From: Pseudogracilibacillus sp037072025
GTDB lineage: Bacteria > Bacillota > Bacilli > Bacillales > Amphibacillaceae
Direction of reading: 5' to 3'
Assembly (NCBI RefSeq): GCF_037072025.1
Contig: NZ_JAXHDD010000004.1
Span: 87,690-151,689 of the forward strand
DNA: 64,000 nucleotides
This document shows positions 44,645 to 53,516 of this stretch, piece by piece (the first letter of the stretch is position 1; every line of letters starts with the position of its first letter). Made by a program: the position numbers and the translations under genes. The notes beneath the pieces were generated by a model, which saw only the letters and a program-made list of their open reading frames with translations, was not told where the DNA came from and did not search any database.

Positions 44645-44867
44645 TGGAAGCATTGAAAGATTCACTCTAAGTTGCAACAATTTTGAATTAGAGCTTATCG
44701 AAGAATGCTTCGTCCGGATTTGCTTGGAATCACTCTTATACTATCAATTAATTAATTTAATGAAGCATTATGCATTATAATTTGAAAAAAAATTCTTACC
44801 AATAGAGGACAAATTTTAATTTCAACTTACTCTGCATAAAATTAGACTAATACACAGGAAAGGTGAT
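44645..44867. other. Intergenic, no gene recognised
   Basis: About 220 AT-rich bases between the Rrf2 and oxalate decarboxylase remnants. Nothing supportable seen. Confidence 0.4.
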
Positions 44868-45306
44868 GAGCCGTATGGAGATAGACCACGAAATCAAGCC
44901 TTCTTCGGAAATATACCACAGCCGATAAGGAATGATGGCGCTGGTTGGTGGGATTTAGGTCCAAGGGACGTTATGCGAGACTACGAGAACCCCGACATGC
45001 TTGTTCCTCCCGCCACCAATGCGGGGGATGCTTCCTAACTTAAAGTTTTCTTTCTCCGATTCCCATATGCAGTTAAATCATGGTGGCTGGTCACGCGAAG
45101 TGACAGTTAGACAACTTCCAATTGCGACTACGATTGCTGGGGTGAATATGGCTCTTACTCCAGGTGGTGTGCGTGAATTACATTGGCATCAGCAAGCGGA
45201 ATGGGCAATCATGCTTGTGGGGCGAGCACGCATTACATCAGTTGACCGATCAAACAATATACCGCAAACGGGAGCGATTGTTGGATTTATACTAAACAAA
45301 ACTTAA
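44868..45306 (+). pseudogene. Oxalate decarboxylase (OxdC/OxdD) remnant
   Basis: The first frame gives FFGNIPQPIRNDGAGWWDLG and RDYENPDMLVPPATNAGD. A frameshift near 45020 leads to LKFSFSDSHMQLNHGGWSRE, REVTVRQLPIATTIAGVNMA and GGVRELHWHQQAEWAIML. HWHxxAEW is the Mn-binding motif of the N-terminal cupin. The C-terminal cupin is absent, so it is a truncated, frameshifted oxalate decarboxylase gene. Confidence 0.8.
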
Positions 45307-45707
45307 GATTTATTAGCATTTAAACCACCGTATACTTTATAAACAATGCTGCCAAATGTAAACTTAACAGGGTATAATGAAATAATAATAGCAATTATCT
45401 GGCTGAATGTCTTGATTACTCCTGTAAGATGTAATTTATCGTTAATGACGTAATTTGCTAATTGAATTAGACCAAACACAATACCCACCGATACCGCTAA
45501 CGCAAACAAAATTAAAACAGCTTGTGATATCGACAGTTTTCCTAACTTTTTAATGCTGCCATCACTAATTGAAAAGCTGATATAAGATAATGGGAGTAAC
45601 AACAAGAACCAACTTGAATAGCCAAATACAATCCAAGAAACCCCCATTACTAAAAGTAAAATCCAACCGATTATGTTAAATGTTTTTTCGCTCACTTTTC
45701 CTTTCAC
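45303..45707 (-). CDS. Small membrane protein, unknown
   Basis: 134 aa with about four hydrophobic helices (IIGWILLLVMGVSWIVFGYS; SSWFLLLLPLSYISFSIS; QAVLILFALAVSVGIVFGLI; SQIIAIIISLYPVKF). Start is GTG at 45707 or the GTG four codons later after AAGGAAAA. No known family is recognised. It converges with the oxalate decarboxylase remnant and overlaps its end by 4 bases. Confidence 0.55.
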   Translation of the reverse strand: MKGKVSEKTFNIIGWILLLVMGVSWIVFGYSSWFLLLLPLSYISFSISDGSIKKLGKLSISQAVLILFALAVSVGIVFGLIQLANYVINDKLHLTGVIKTFSQIIAIIISLYPVKFTFGSIVYKVYGGLNANKS

Positions 45708-45917
45708 CCTACCTTAAGAATTGAAATATTCCCGTTATACCCTCTTTTTAAATACGGATTAACCTCTGCTTGAGTTTCACTCTTCTACAAAAGACCCGAT
45801 GATTGAATAAACTTTTAAACAAACGCGCCCGTTAGCTGTAGAGCTGATTATCGAAATAATCCCAAAGGCGGGTGTTTTGAAATAGGTTATAATCAGTAAT
45901 CAGTTGAATATTTTCCC

Positions 45918-46448
45918 TTATAATTTAAAACGCCAATCATTGCATTTCATCCAAGTGCCAGGTGGGAACTCAAGGTTTGTCTCACCGACAAACAAAAACC
46001 CTAATTTTTCACATATTGCATTGGATTTTAAATTGTCGACTGATGGAAAGGCATGTACGAATCCGTGGGGGGCATCAGTTCGTAAAATGCTTAACAACTT
46101 TGCTGTTGCACGTTTTGCAATTCCTTTACCTTGGAAGCCCGGTAAAACCATCCACCCTATTTCATAAACATCCTGATCTCGCCATTGTGTTTCCCAGTAG
46201 CCTACGTTGCCTGCAGGATGGACACCAAACATAATGGCGAACATACGTGTCTTACCAGGAACAGCTTTAAGATAGCGTTGGTGTCGATCTATCACCTTTT
46301 CCTCTGTCTCCGGCCCCCCAAGGTATTCCCACATCTTTTCAGTATTCATGCTTTGCAATAATGAGAGATCTTCTTCAATCCACGGACGGATAGTAACTTT
46401 AGTTGATGCTGGTTGGTTTGGTACTGTATTTTTCTCCAAAACTTTCAC
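45918..46448 (-). CDS. GNAT-family N-acetyltransferase
   Basis: 176 aa, a RimJ/RimL-like acetyltransferase. TIRPWIEEDLSLLQSMNTEK opens the domain, and VLPGFQGKGIAKRATAKLL near residue 110 is the acetyl-CoA pyrophosphate loop. NAICEKLGFLFVGE is motif B. The start is GTG at 46448 or TTG at 46439 after GGGGGTG. Substrate unknown. Monocistronic. Confidence 0.85.
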   Translation of the reverse strand: MKVLEKNTVPNQPASTKVTIRPWIEEDLSLLQSMNTEKMWEYLGGPETEEKVIDRHQRYLKAVPGKTRMFAIMFGVHPAGNVGYWETQWRDQDVYEIGWMVLPGFQGKGIAKRATAKLLSILRTDAPHGFVHAFPSVDNLKSNAICEKLGFLFVGETNLEFPPGTWMKCNDWRFKL

Positions 46449-46539
46449 CCCCTAACAATAACTAACTCGGTCTACCGCCGTATTCTAAAAAAAGACGAAC
46501 TTAATATAGCTTCCGTAATCCTATTTTAAAAAGGTATGA

Positions 46540-46575
46540 CGGCGGTTCTGGAATTTGGTACTTTCAAAACCGCCG
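46540..46575. terminator. GC-rich hairpin, possible terminator
   Basis: CGGCGGTT (46540-46547) and AACCGCCG (46568-46575) pair. It lies in the gap between the GNAT gene and the IS1380 remnant. T runs are weak, so function is uncertain. Confidence 0.35.
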
Positions 46576-46763
46576 CTTGTATCTTAATTATATATTGTTT
46601 TACTCCAACAAACAACAGTTTTTAGGTTGTATTCGTGCGTAAAGATATACGCTGTAAGTCAAAAATCAGCTCCCATTGTCACTTACCCTAAAGATAATTT
46701 GTACAGTTTTTTCGTCAATGTCAGAATCCTTTGAAATACTGATGAATGTCTATTTGCAACTCT

Positions 46764-47340
46764 TTATCTTTGCCAAATAATTACCTGCAACTTTGTGTCA
46801 AATCTCGCCATAATAGAGGCTGTAGAACAGACATGCTTCATGGCTTCCTCTGCGGCTTCGATCATGCCATCAGATGTATAGGCCTTTCCGTTTCTTAGCT
46901 TTGCATATAAGCATAAACGGCTAGAGCCTTCAAAAACGTGAAGGGGATTCATGCTCTTCTTTCCAGGATTAGTCGAATTATAACCAACCTCAGCGCCTTC
47001 CTGATTTCCATAGACCGTATTTACTGATGAATCAAAATCACGCGGTCTTGTTCGGATAAAACCCGTTTAGTTAACTCCTCATTTGTTTCCTTTAAGCCAT
47101 GTACATCTTCGGCAGTTTCAAACCGTTGTAAGTCGTTATAATAGGTGGTATAGTCAGGCAATTTCTCCCACTTAAAAAAGCGTTTAATAGGGTTTCCTGC
47201 TCGACTTCTTCAAAATGATAGATTCTTTCTATCCCTAAAACGCGCCCTATAATAAGAGCTATCGCAACTTCAGGTAATGGAAAGATTCCACCTTGTTTAC
47301 TAACGTTGAGATAATCTTCCAAATGGTCAGTCAATCGAAT
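46764..47340 (-). mobile_element. IS1380-family transposase remnant
   Basis: Shifted frames in order give LEDYLNVSKQGGIFPLPEVA, LGIERIYHFEEVEQETLLNA, then DFDSSVNTVYGNQEGAEVGY (the DDE Asp region), then NPLHVFEGSSRLCLYAKLRN and KAYTSDG. This is the IS1380 transposase pattern. Several frameshifts and deletions mean it is inactive. It differs in sequence from the transposase start at 63938. Confidence 0.7.
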
Positions 47341-47696
47341 TTACTTTACATAATCAAGAAGAGGCAAGATTCCTCCGTAGCATGTAGCGTGTTCCAAAGT
47401 TGGTTCAATAGAAACTCTTCCAATACTAGTGGTAAATGTGTAATAATTATTCACCATAAGGTGCTCCCTTCCTTGGTTGTTTGGACTTAACCAAATCCTA
47501 TTCTACCAAAGTTTGGAGCACTTTTTTATTAAATTTTTATATTGATGTTTCGAAATCTAGGATTATCAAAAGTTCTTTTCTTGGATTTATTATTATAAAA
47601 GAACAAAAATAGTTTAATGGAGGAATAAAAAAAGTTTAATAGATTTCCAAAAATTTATATTTCTAACAATATTAATCTTTTTCCGTAATCATATGG

Positions 47697-47836
47697 TTAG
47701 GAATAATAAATTTCACCGCACTTTGGACATTGAACATCGCAAAGGCAATTGTATAATAATCTTTCTTGTTTATTTAGCTCTTTTGATGTTCTTCAACTTT
47801 TATATCATTTAATACTCCGCCGCATTTGCAGATCAT
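47697..47836 (-). pseudogene. Small zinc-ribbon protein, frameshifted
   Basis: An ATG with a GGGAG site opens MICKCGGVLNDIKVEEHQK. After a one-base shift it continues ELNKQERLLYNCLCDVQCPK, then CGEIYYS before a stop. CxCGG...CPKCGE would form a zinc ribbon of about 46 aa. The total length is not a multiple of three, so either it is a pseudogene or there is a sequencing error in the A-rich run. Confidence 0.4.
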
Positions 47837-48101
47837 TTGATCAACTCCCTAAGCTCATTACCACAAGTCACTTAACTTTATAATCAATAAGATTTTTAAA
47901 GCTTTTCTTTAATGTATTTTATAACACAACACAAAGAATAAAAACATTATACCCTAAAGTTATGCAAGCTCTTAGTGCTTACACTCTCAACTCTGTATTG
48001 GCGGAAGTTTATGCAATTTATTTCATAATGATTGTGTGATGATGATTGACTGATTTTAAAGAGTTAAATCTTATAAAAGTAAAGAAATTAGGTAAAAGTC
48101 A
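47837..48101. other. Intergenic, no gene recognised
   Basis: About 265 AT-rich bases upstream of the ArsR-type promoter. Nothing supportable seen. Confidence 0.4.
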
Positions 48102-48166
48102 TTGACATTTATATTTGGAAATCATATTATATATACAAATCGATTTATAAACACAAATTGATTTGT
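48102..48166 (+). promoter_or_regulatory. Promoter and inverted-repeat operator of the ArsR/MFS operon
   Basis: TTGACA (48102-48107) and TATTAT (48125-48130) with a 17-base spacer form a near-consensus sigma-A promoter. Directly downstream, ACAAATCGATTT (48135-48146) and AAATTGATTTGT (48155-48166) are inverted arms that overlap the transcription start. The regulator encoded next probably binds there and represses its own operon. Confidence 0.75.
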
Positions 48167-48195
48167 AAGTATAAAATGAACATGAGGTGACTAAA

Positions 48196-48654
48196 ATGGA
48201 AATTAATTGGGAGCAACAAAAAGCAATTTCCAATCCATTACGTTCAAGGTTAATCGCATTACTTTACGAACAACCAATGACGCCTAAACAAGCAGCTGAT
48301 TTATTAGGAAAAAACCCGGGGACTGTTTATTACCATATTCAACAGCTTGTAAAACACGATATTTTGGAAGTTGACAGTGTAAATACTGATAAAGGAATTA
48401 TAGAAAAATATTACAGATCCAAAGCTATATCATTTATAAATCCAGAGCAGGAGTTTCCGCCAGAGCATGTGGATCGGAGAATGACAAATGTTTATCTGTC
48501 TCAAAAACTTGTCAGTCAGTTAAGTAAAGATATGGAAGATCTTTTCTATAAATATGGACACTTATCCTACAAAGAAAAAGAGAATGAGGAACAATTACCC
48601 TATTCTGTAGAGTTTCTAATCAGAAAACAAAATGAGAATGAGAAAGAAAAATGA
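48196..48654 (+). CDS. ArsR-type winged-helix regulator
   Basis: About 152 aa. MEINWEQQKAISNPLRSRLI and LYEQPMTPKQAADLLGKNPG with TVYYHIQQLVKHDILEV form the winged helix of the HTH_20/ArsR class. No metal cysteines are evident, so it probably senses a small molecule. The frame opens at 48187; the ATG at 48196 follows GAGGTGA. Its stop overlaps the MFS ATG (ATGA), so the two are coupled. Confidence 0.82.
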   Translation: MEINWEQQKAISNPLRSRLIALLYEQPMTPKQAADLLGKNPGTVYYHIQQLVKHDILEVDSVNTDKGIIEKYYRSKAISFINPEQEFPPEHVDRRMTNVYLSQKLVSQLSKDMEDLFYKYGHLSYKEKENEEQLPYSVEFLIRKQNENEKEK

Positions 48655-49913
48655 AGAAAAAATTGAAACCATTTATGAAGGAAAGGAATTTTTTAATCTT
48701 AATGACGGGTGTTTTGATCAATGGAATCGGAAGTGGTATTTACTCCGTGGCCGGGATGCTGCTTGTGTTACATTTAAGTGGGAGCGTTCTCTACTCCGGC
48801 TTTGCATTTTTCGCGATCTCATTCGCTGGTACATTGTCATTTTTAATTGCGCCACTTGCGAATTATGCTAAATATAAAAATAGTCTAGTTTACAGTAACT
48901 TGATCAAAGCATTTATTTTATTCACGATCCCGTTATTGCACTACACGCTTGGATTAGATGTTTGGTATGTCATTGGTTTGCTATTTGTCACCTCTTTATT
49001 TACGCAATATACGTACCCAATCGAATCAACCATCCTGCCGGTTATTGTAGGAGAAGAAAATGTGATTGGAGCAAACTCTTATTTACAAACGATTCGAGAA
49101 GCGATGGATATTGTATTTATTGCAGCTGCAGGTATTATCATTACATTTATTGGAACAGTTCCGGCTCTTACCATTACTGCAGTCTGTATATTGTTAGTAT
49201 CGATTTCTTATGCATTTTTCAATTTTAAGCAACCAGATGAAAATAAGGATACGGAATCTGCCAAGGGTGCTTCCCGGGTTTATTTCCTGGACCTGAAAGC
49301 CGGTTTTCACTATATAAAAGGGTCATTAATTCCTAAAATGATTTTTTCTATCGTCTTTATTAATCTTGCCATGGTGATTATGACTACAAATTTACCTGCA
49401 TTTTCTCTTATCAAAGGGAATGGTGTCGAGGCTGCATACGGGTTTTACATGGCTTCCATTTCATTAGGGGTGATGATTGGAACGATGATCACGCCAAGAA
49501 TAAAGCAAATAAATTTTGGTAAGTTAATTATTATCGCGTTCATTGGTTCCGGTATTATGTGGATGGGTACTGCCATGTTACCGTTAATCCCGTCCATGAT
49601 ATTATTCAGTATCGGTGCCATCTCGATTGGAATACTAAACCTGCTTGTATTTTCATCCATACAGAAACAAGTGGAAACAGCGTTTATAGGCAGGGTAATC
49701 ACCTTGTTAACGAGTGCATCAGCTTTGGGAATGCCTCTAGGTTCTCTGATTGGTGGCTTTTTAGGTGAAACATTTACACCGGTACTTGCTGTTATGATCT
49801 GCAGTGTGTCCATGATGATCTTCAGCATGTATTGGTTAAGCAGTGCTGTGTTACGTAAGTTGCCCGATATTGAAAATGTGAACCTTTTTAACAAACAAAA
49901 AGCTGAGGCGTAA
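48651..49913 (+). CDS. MFS transporter
   Basis: A 420-aa membrane protein with about 12 helices, of the DHA3/macrolide-efflux type by its N-terminus (FLILMTGVLINGIGSGIYSV) and loop EENVIGANSYLQTIREAMDI. That loop is typical of MFS exporters related to MefA. It is coupled to the ArsR-type regulator and followed by a terminator at 49967-50006. Substrate unknown. Confidence 0.85.
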   Translation: MKKKLKPFMKERNFLILMTGVLINGIGSGIYSVAGMLLVLHLSGSVLYSGFAFFAISFAGTLSFLIAPLANYAKYKNSLVYSNLIKAFILFTIPLLHYTLGLDVWYVIGLLFVTSLFTQYTYPIESTILPVIVGEENVIGANSYLQTIREAMDIVFIAAAGIIITFIGTVPALTITAVCILLVSISYAFFNFKQPDENKDTESAKGASRVYFLDLKAGFHYIKGSLIPKMIFSIVFINLAMVIMTTNLPAFSLIKGNGVEAAYGFYMASISLGVMIGTMITPRIKQINFGKLIIIAFIGSGIMWMGTAMLPLIPSMILFSIGAISIGILNLLVFSSIQKQVETAFIGRVITLLTSASALGMPLGSLIGGFLGETFTPVLAVMICSVSMMIFSMYWLSSAVLRKLPDIENVNLFNKQKAEA

Positions 49914-49966
49914 TGAAACATAGAGCTAGGATTTGTACAAATTTCAAATATATCAAAAGGCTTAAA

Positions 49967-50006
49967 AAGGGCTCCGATTTTGATTTTACATCGAGACCCT
50001 TTTTTG
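49967..50006 (+). terminator. Intrinsic terminator of the ArsR/MFS operon
   Basis: AAGGGCTCCGAT and ATCGAGACCCTT pair with mismatches, followed by TTTTTT. Confidence 0.75.
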
Positions 50007-50153
50007 TGTACAAAATATTTATTTTACGTTGGATTGAAATTGTAATAATTACTAAAAAAATTTGCTTAATGTATTTTAAAATACAACATAAAAAATCAAA
50101 AGACTATATCCTTAAGATAATAAATCAAAGGAATTAGGAAGGAGATGATAATC

Positions 50154-50249
50154 ATGAAGGAAACGAATAGCAATATTGAATCATTTTTTAACGTAAACAA
50201 GATGGATCCATTTGTCGGAATTAAACCAATCGGAAACAAAGAAAAATAA
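50154..50249 (+). CDS. 31-aa small peptide gene
   Basis: ATG with a strong GGAAGGAGATGATAATC ribosome site opens 31 codons: MKETNSNIESFFNVNKMDPF, then VGIKPIGNKEK, then TAA. The compact size, the excellent translation signal and the ordered polar leader with a short hydrophobic/glycine core are compatible with a precursor peptide. No modification enzyme is adjacent, because an IS3 remnant follows directly. No family recognised. Confidence 0.5.
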   Translation: MKETNSNIESFFNVNKMDPFVGIKPIGNKEK

Positions 50250-50816
50250 AGAAAACATGTAAACGATATACGCCCGAATTTAAGTTTCAAGTCGTGCTAG
50301 AGGTCCTAAAAGAAGAAAAGACCATGAATGAAATTGCTTCTGATCATGGGATTCACGCAACTCAAATACGACAATGGTGAAAAGCTTTTCTTGAACAGAT
50401 GGCATTGGTCTTCAAAAAGAAAATAAAAAATGGATCAAATGCAGGCTGATTATAAAAATAAATCAAAATCTTTATGCCGAAGTCTGCCGTTTAACCACGC
50501 AATTGTCGTGGCTTAAAAAAATCTATCCTTAAAGAGTAGAGATGAACGCATCCATATGATTGATTGGGAGGATACAGAACTACCAATCACTACGCAAGCT
50601 AAACTACTTGGACTCAACCGAACAAGCTTGTATTATAGGCTCGTAACGCCTTCTCCTGAAAAGGTGATGCTCAAGCACAAAATTGACGAAATTTATACGA
50701 AGTATCCCTTCTACGGATCTAGGCGAATTAAAGTAGCCATAATAGGTTTTGAAATCCTCCTAAACCCTTTCCACCACAATCGTGTTCTGTTAATGGACTA
50801 CGCAAAAATGAACTGA
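50250..50816 (+). mobile_element. IS3-family transposase remnant (orfA/orfB)
   Basis: orfA-like: KRYTPEFKFQVVLEVLKEEK, then NEIASDHGIHATQIRQW followed by a stop. orfB-like N-terminus: AKLLGLNRTSLYYRLVTPSP and HKIDEIYTKYPFYGSRRIKV, then a stop before the DDE domain. The element is deleted and inactive. It interrupts whatever lay downstream of the small peptide gene. Confidence 0.75.
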
Positions 50817-50829
50817 ATCTTGTGATTCT

Positions 50830-51669
50830 TTAATTATGCCTAAAGTTATCTAATGCACTAACAAATTTATCTTTTTCTTCGATGAAAGGAAAATGATTAC
50901 TCTTTTTAAAAATAACAAGAGTGGAATTTGGTAAAAGATTATGAATTTCTTCCGAAAATTCAGCAGGACATTGCACATCATATTTACCACACAATATTAA
51001 AGCTGGAACGGTTTTGTTGATTATTTTTCCCCTAACATCATAATGTCGTAATTGTGAAGTATAGGCTTTCATTCTTGTTTTACTAATCCCTACATTTTTT
51101 AATTCTTTATAATACTCGTCTATTTTATCTTTTGAATAAAGGCATAATTGAAAAAATCTTTTATTAGCCTTCTCCTTTGATTTCTTGCTAAAAAGAGGAA
51201 ATGCCATTTTAAAGAAGACTTTTATAGCATCTTTTCTATATTTTCGATTTTCAACATTGAATAGGTTGTTCTTTGAATAGTTTATTTCATTTGAGGCTGC
51301 TGTTCCACATAAGATTATTTCGGATAATTTTTCTGGGTGCATATACAGATAAGTAAGACCTAAAAACCCTCCGGTCGAATGACCAGCAAATGCCCAACTG
51401 CTATATCCTAATTTTTCTCGGATACTCTCTAAGTCTTTAATTGTTTCTTCCATCGCTAATTCATTTTTTGATGTGGCTTTGGATGTGGAGCCAGCATTTT
51501 TCAGGTTTATCAGAATTACTTTGTAGTATTCACCAAGTACTCTTGAATATGGCTCATCGCCAGATAAGTACTCCTGATATAAATGAGAAATGCAAATCGG
51601 TTCTTTTCCTTTTCCACCAATAAAAAGTTCAAATTCTCCTCTATTAGTTTTAATCATTTCTCTTTTCAA
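50830..51669 (-). CDS. Alpha/beta hydrolase
   Basis: About 279 aa. The nucleophile elbow is FAGHSTGGFLGL, the acid residue lies in LILCGKYDVQCP, and the histidine in KKSNHFPFIEE, a full alpha/beta-hydrolase triad. There is no lid signature that would name a substrate. The frame opens at 51690, but a TTG at 51669 follows GGGGGAG by 8 bases and is preferred. Monocistronic, convergent with the IS3 remnant. Confidence 0.82.
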   Translation of the reverse strand: MKREMIKTNRGEFELFIGGKGKEPICISHLYQEYLSGDEPYSRVLGEYYKVILINLKNAGSTSKATSKNELAMEETIKDLESIREKLGYSSWAFAGHSTGGFLGLTYLYMHPEKLSEIILCGTAASNEINYSKNNLFNVENRKYRKDAIKVFFKMAFPLFSKKSKEKANKRFFQLCLYSKDKIDEYYKELKNVGISKTRMKAYTSQLRHYDVRGKIINKTVPALILCGKYDVQCPAEFSEEIHNLLPNSTLVIFKKSNHFPFIEEKDKFVSALDNFRHN

Positions 51670-51690
51670 TTCGGTATCTCCCCCTTTCAA

Positions 51691-52040
51691 TGACCAAGCA
51701 ACACAATATTTTTATTCAATTGTTCAAGTAATCATACTAACGCCAATTATTTATTTTACAGTGAATATACGAAATACGTTTTCAACATAATGGCTCGTTA
51801 GCTGAATATGTAATGTCATATTCTCTCACATGATAGTTCGATCATACGAGATACAACCTCTTTATAAATTGTAGCATTTAAACCCTAATAGTTCGATTAA
51901 ACAGGTCTAGTAATACCTCTTTAGCTCCGCCCGTATTAAAGTGATAAAAGTATGATTTGTTTTCATTCTCGTTCCCCTCCTACAAAAACAAAAGTACTCT
52001 TTAGCAATCAAATATTATAAAGAAATGAGGTAAGGAATCA
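51691..52040. other. Intergenic, no gene recognised
   Basis: About 350 bases between divergent hydrolase and TetR genes. Apart from the TetR promoter at its right end I see nothing supportable. Confidence 0.4.
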
Positions 52041-52045
52041 TGGTG

Positions 52046-52096
52046 TTGACTAAATCAGCAAGAAAGTGATACAATTATAAAAACCGACCGACGGTT
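52046..52096 (+). promoter_or_regulatory. Promoter and TetR operator
   Basis: TTGACT (52046-52051) and TACAAT (52070-52075) with an 18-base spacer form the promoter. AAACCGACCGACGGTTT (52080-52096), a palindrome with 6-bp arms, covers the expected start of transcription. It is the likely autoregulatory operator of the TetR gene that follows. Confidence 0.75.
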
Positions 52097-52129
52097 TGTT
52101 TTATTGGTCTAGATTGGAGGATTGATATT

Positions 52130-52768
52130 ATGAAACAACAGGAAAAAACCAAAAAATCAAAAGAAAAGATATTAAGCGCAGCAATAAAATTGTTTTCTGA
52201 ACAAGGATATGATGCTACTTCTTTACAAGACATTACGAAAAAAACACAAATGTCTAAAGGAGCAATATATCATCACTTCAAGGGTAAACAAGACATTTTA
52301 CAAGCTCTTACAGAAGAAGCGCATAACTGTGTCAGAGATTATTTTGAGGAAGTAAAGAATAACCATGCACTCTCTACTAAGGAAAAAATTCTAAAAATCA
52401 TAAGTTACTTTGGGAATAATTCAATTCAAAATAACTTAATTGAAAATAGATGGGTTGAAAAAGTTCCCTATGCCTTATTAGATACATTACGATGTTCAAT
52501 GGAAAATCTTTCTCCGATTCTTGCAGAAATTTTTCAGCAAGGAATTGAAAAAAAAGAAATAAAGTGTGATCATCCAACTTTTGCAGCAGAAGTAATTTTA
52601 ATACTTGCAGATGTCTGGTTAGATCCTATCTTATTTAAATGGCAATTAGAAGAACTCGAATTACGTTCAGATTATGTATTTGGTATTATTAATCAATTAG
52701 TTCCTGGCCTGATTAATGAAGAAGACATAAAGCTCATGAAGATTACAATTCATAAGCTTTCTAAATAA
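52130..52768 (+). CDS. TetR-family transcriptional repressor
   Basis: 212 aa. The N-terminal helix-turn-helix is ILSAAIKLFSEQGYDATSLQ, then DITKKTQMSKGAIYHHFKGK (about residues 12-52), a textbook TetR motif. The C-terminal ligand domain is unassigned. It is first in a three-gene operon with an ABC ATPase and an FtsX-type permease, and probably represses them until an antimicrobial or lipid signal binds. Confidence 0.92.
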   Translation: MKQQEKTKKSKEKILSAAIKLFSEQGYDATSLQDITKKTQMSKGAIYHHFKGKQDILQALTEEAHNCVRDYFEEVKNNHALSTKEKILKIISYFGNNSIQNNLIENRWVEKVPYALLDTLRCSMENLSPILAEIFQQGIEKKEIKCDHPTFAAEVILILADVWLDPILFKWQLEELELRSDYVFGIINQLVPGLINEEDIKLMKITIHKLSK

Positions 52769-52792
52769 TTTTATTTAAGTTGAATATGGAGG

Positions 52793-53503
52793 ATGAACAT
52801 GAATAATATTATAAAATTTGAAAATGTTTTTAAAAGATATGTGTCAGGAGATACTGAGATATTAGCATTAAATGATGTAAGTTTTCGTATTGATAAAGGA
52901 GAATTTGTAATTATTCTTGGGGCAAGTGGAGCTGGAAAAACTACCATACTGAATCTTCTTGGAGGAATGGACTTTGTTTCCGAAGGTTCAATTTTTGTTG
53001 AAAATGAGGAAATTAATAAATATATCGAAAAAGAATTAACGTTTTTTCGCAGGAATAAAATTGGATTTGTTTTTCAGTTCTATAATTTGATTCCCAATTT
53101 AAATGCATTAGAGAATGTAGAGTTTGCCAGTTCTTATAATAAAGATAAGTTTGATGCAAAAGAAATACTATCAAGAGTTGGTTTAGGAGAACGGCTCCAT
53201 AATTTCCCAACTCAATTATCAGGTGGAGAGCAGCAAAGGGTCGCTATTGCAAGAGCGGTTGCCAAAAATCCAACTTTGTTATTGTGTGATGAACCGACAG
53301 GGGCTCTTGATTATAAAACTGGTAAAGAAGTATTGAAGCTTTTATCACAAGTGAACCAAGAGTATGACAAGACAGTGATTGTTATTACACATAATATAGC
53401 CCTTGCAGACATGGCCGATAAGGTAATCAAGATAAAGAGTGGAGAAGTAGAAGAAATATATATGAATCATCATAAGAAAGATATTGATGATATTGAATGG
53501 TAG
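52793..53503 (+). CDS. ABC transporter ATP-binding protein (MacB/LolD type)
   Basis: 236 aa. Walker A GASGAGKTT near residue 42, signature LSGGEQQR, Walker B LLLCDEPTGALD, switch VIVITHN. The PTGALD form is typical of ATPases that partner FtsX-type permeases in mechanotransmission or efflux. It lies 24 bases after the TetR gene and 13 before the permease. Confidence 0.92.
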   Translation: MNMNNIIKFENVFKRYVSGDTEILALNDVSFRIDKGEFVIILGASGAGKTTILNLLGGMDFVSEGSIFVENEEINKYIEKELTFFRRNKIGFVFQFYNLIPNLNALENVEFASSYNKDKFDAKEILSRVGLGERLHNFPTQLSGGEQQRVAIARAVAKNPTLLLCDEPTGALDYKTGKEVLKLLSQVNQEYDKTVIVITHNIALADMADKVIKIKSGEVEEIYMNHHKKDIDDIEW

Positions 53504-53516
53504 GTGATCAAAAGTT

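Noticed and set aside
45001..45306. Intact 101-aa cupin protein
   Set aside because: The upstream frame clearly continues the same oxalate decarboxylase sequence, so this is the second piece of a frameshifted gene.
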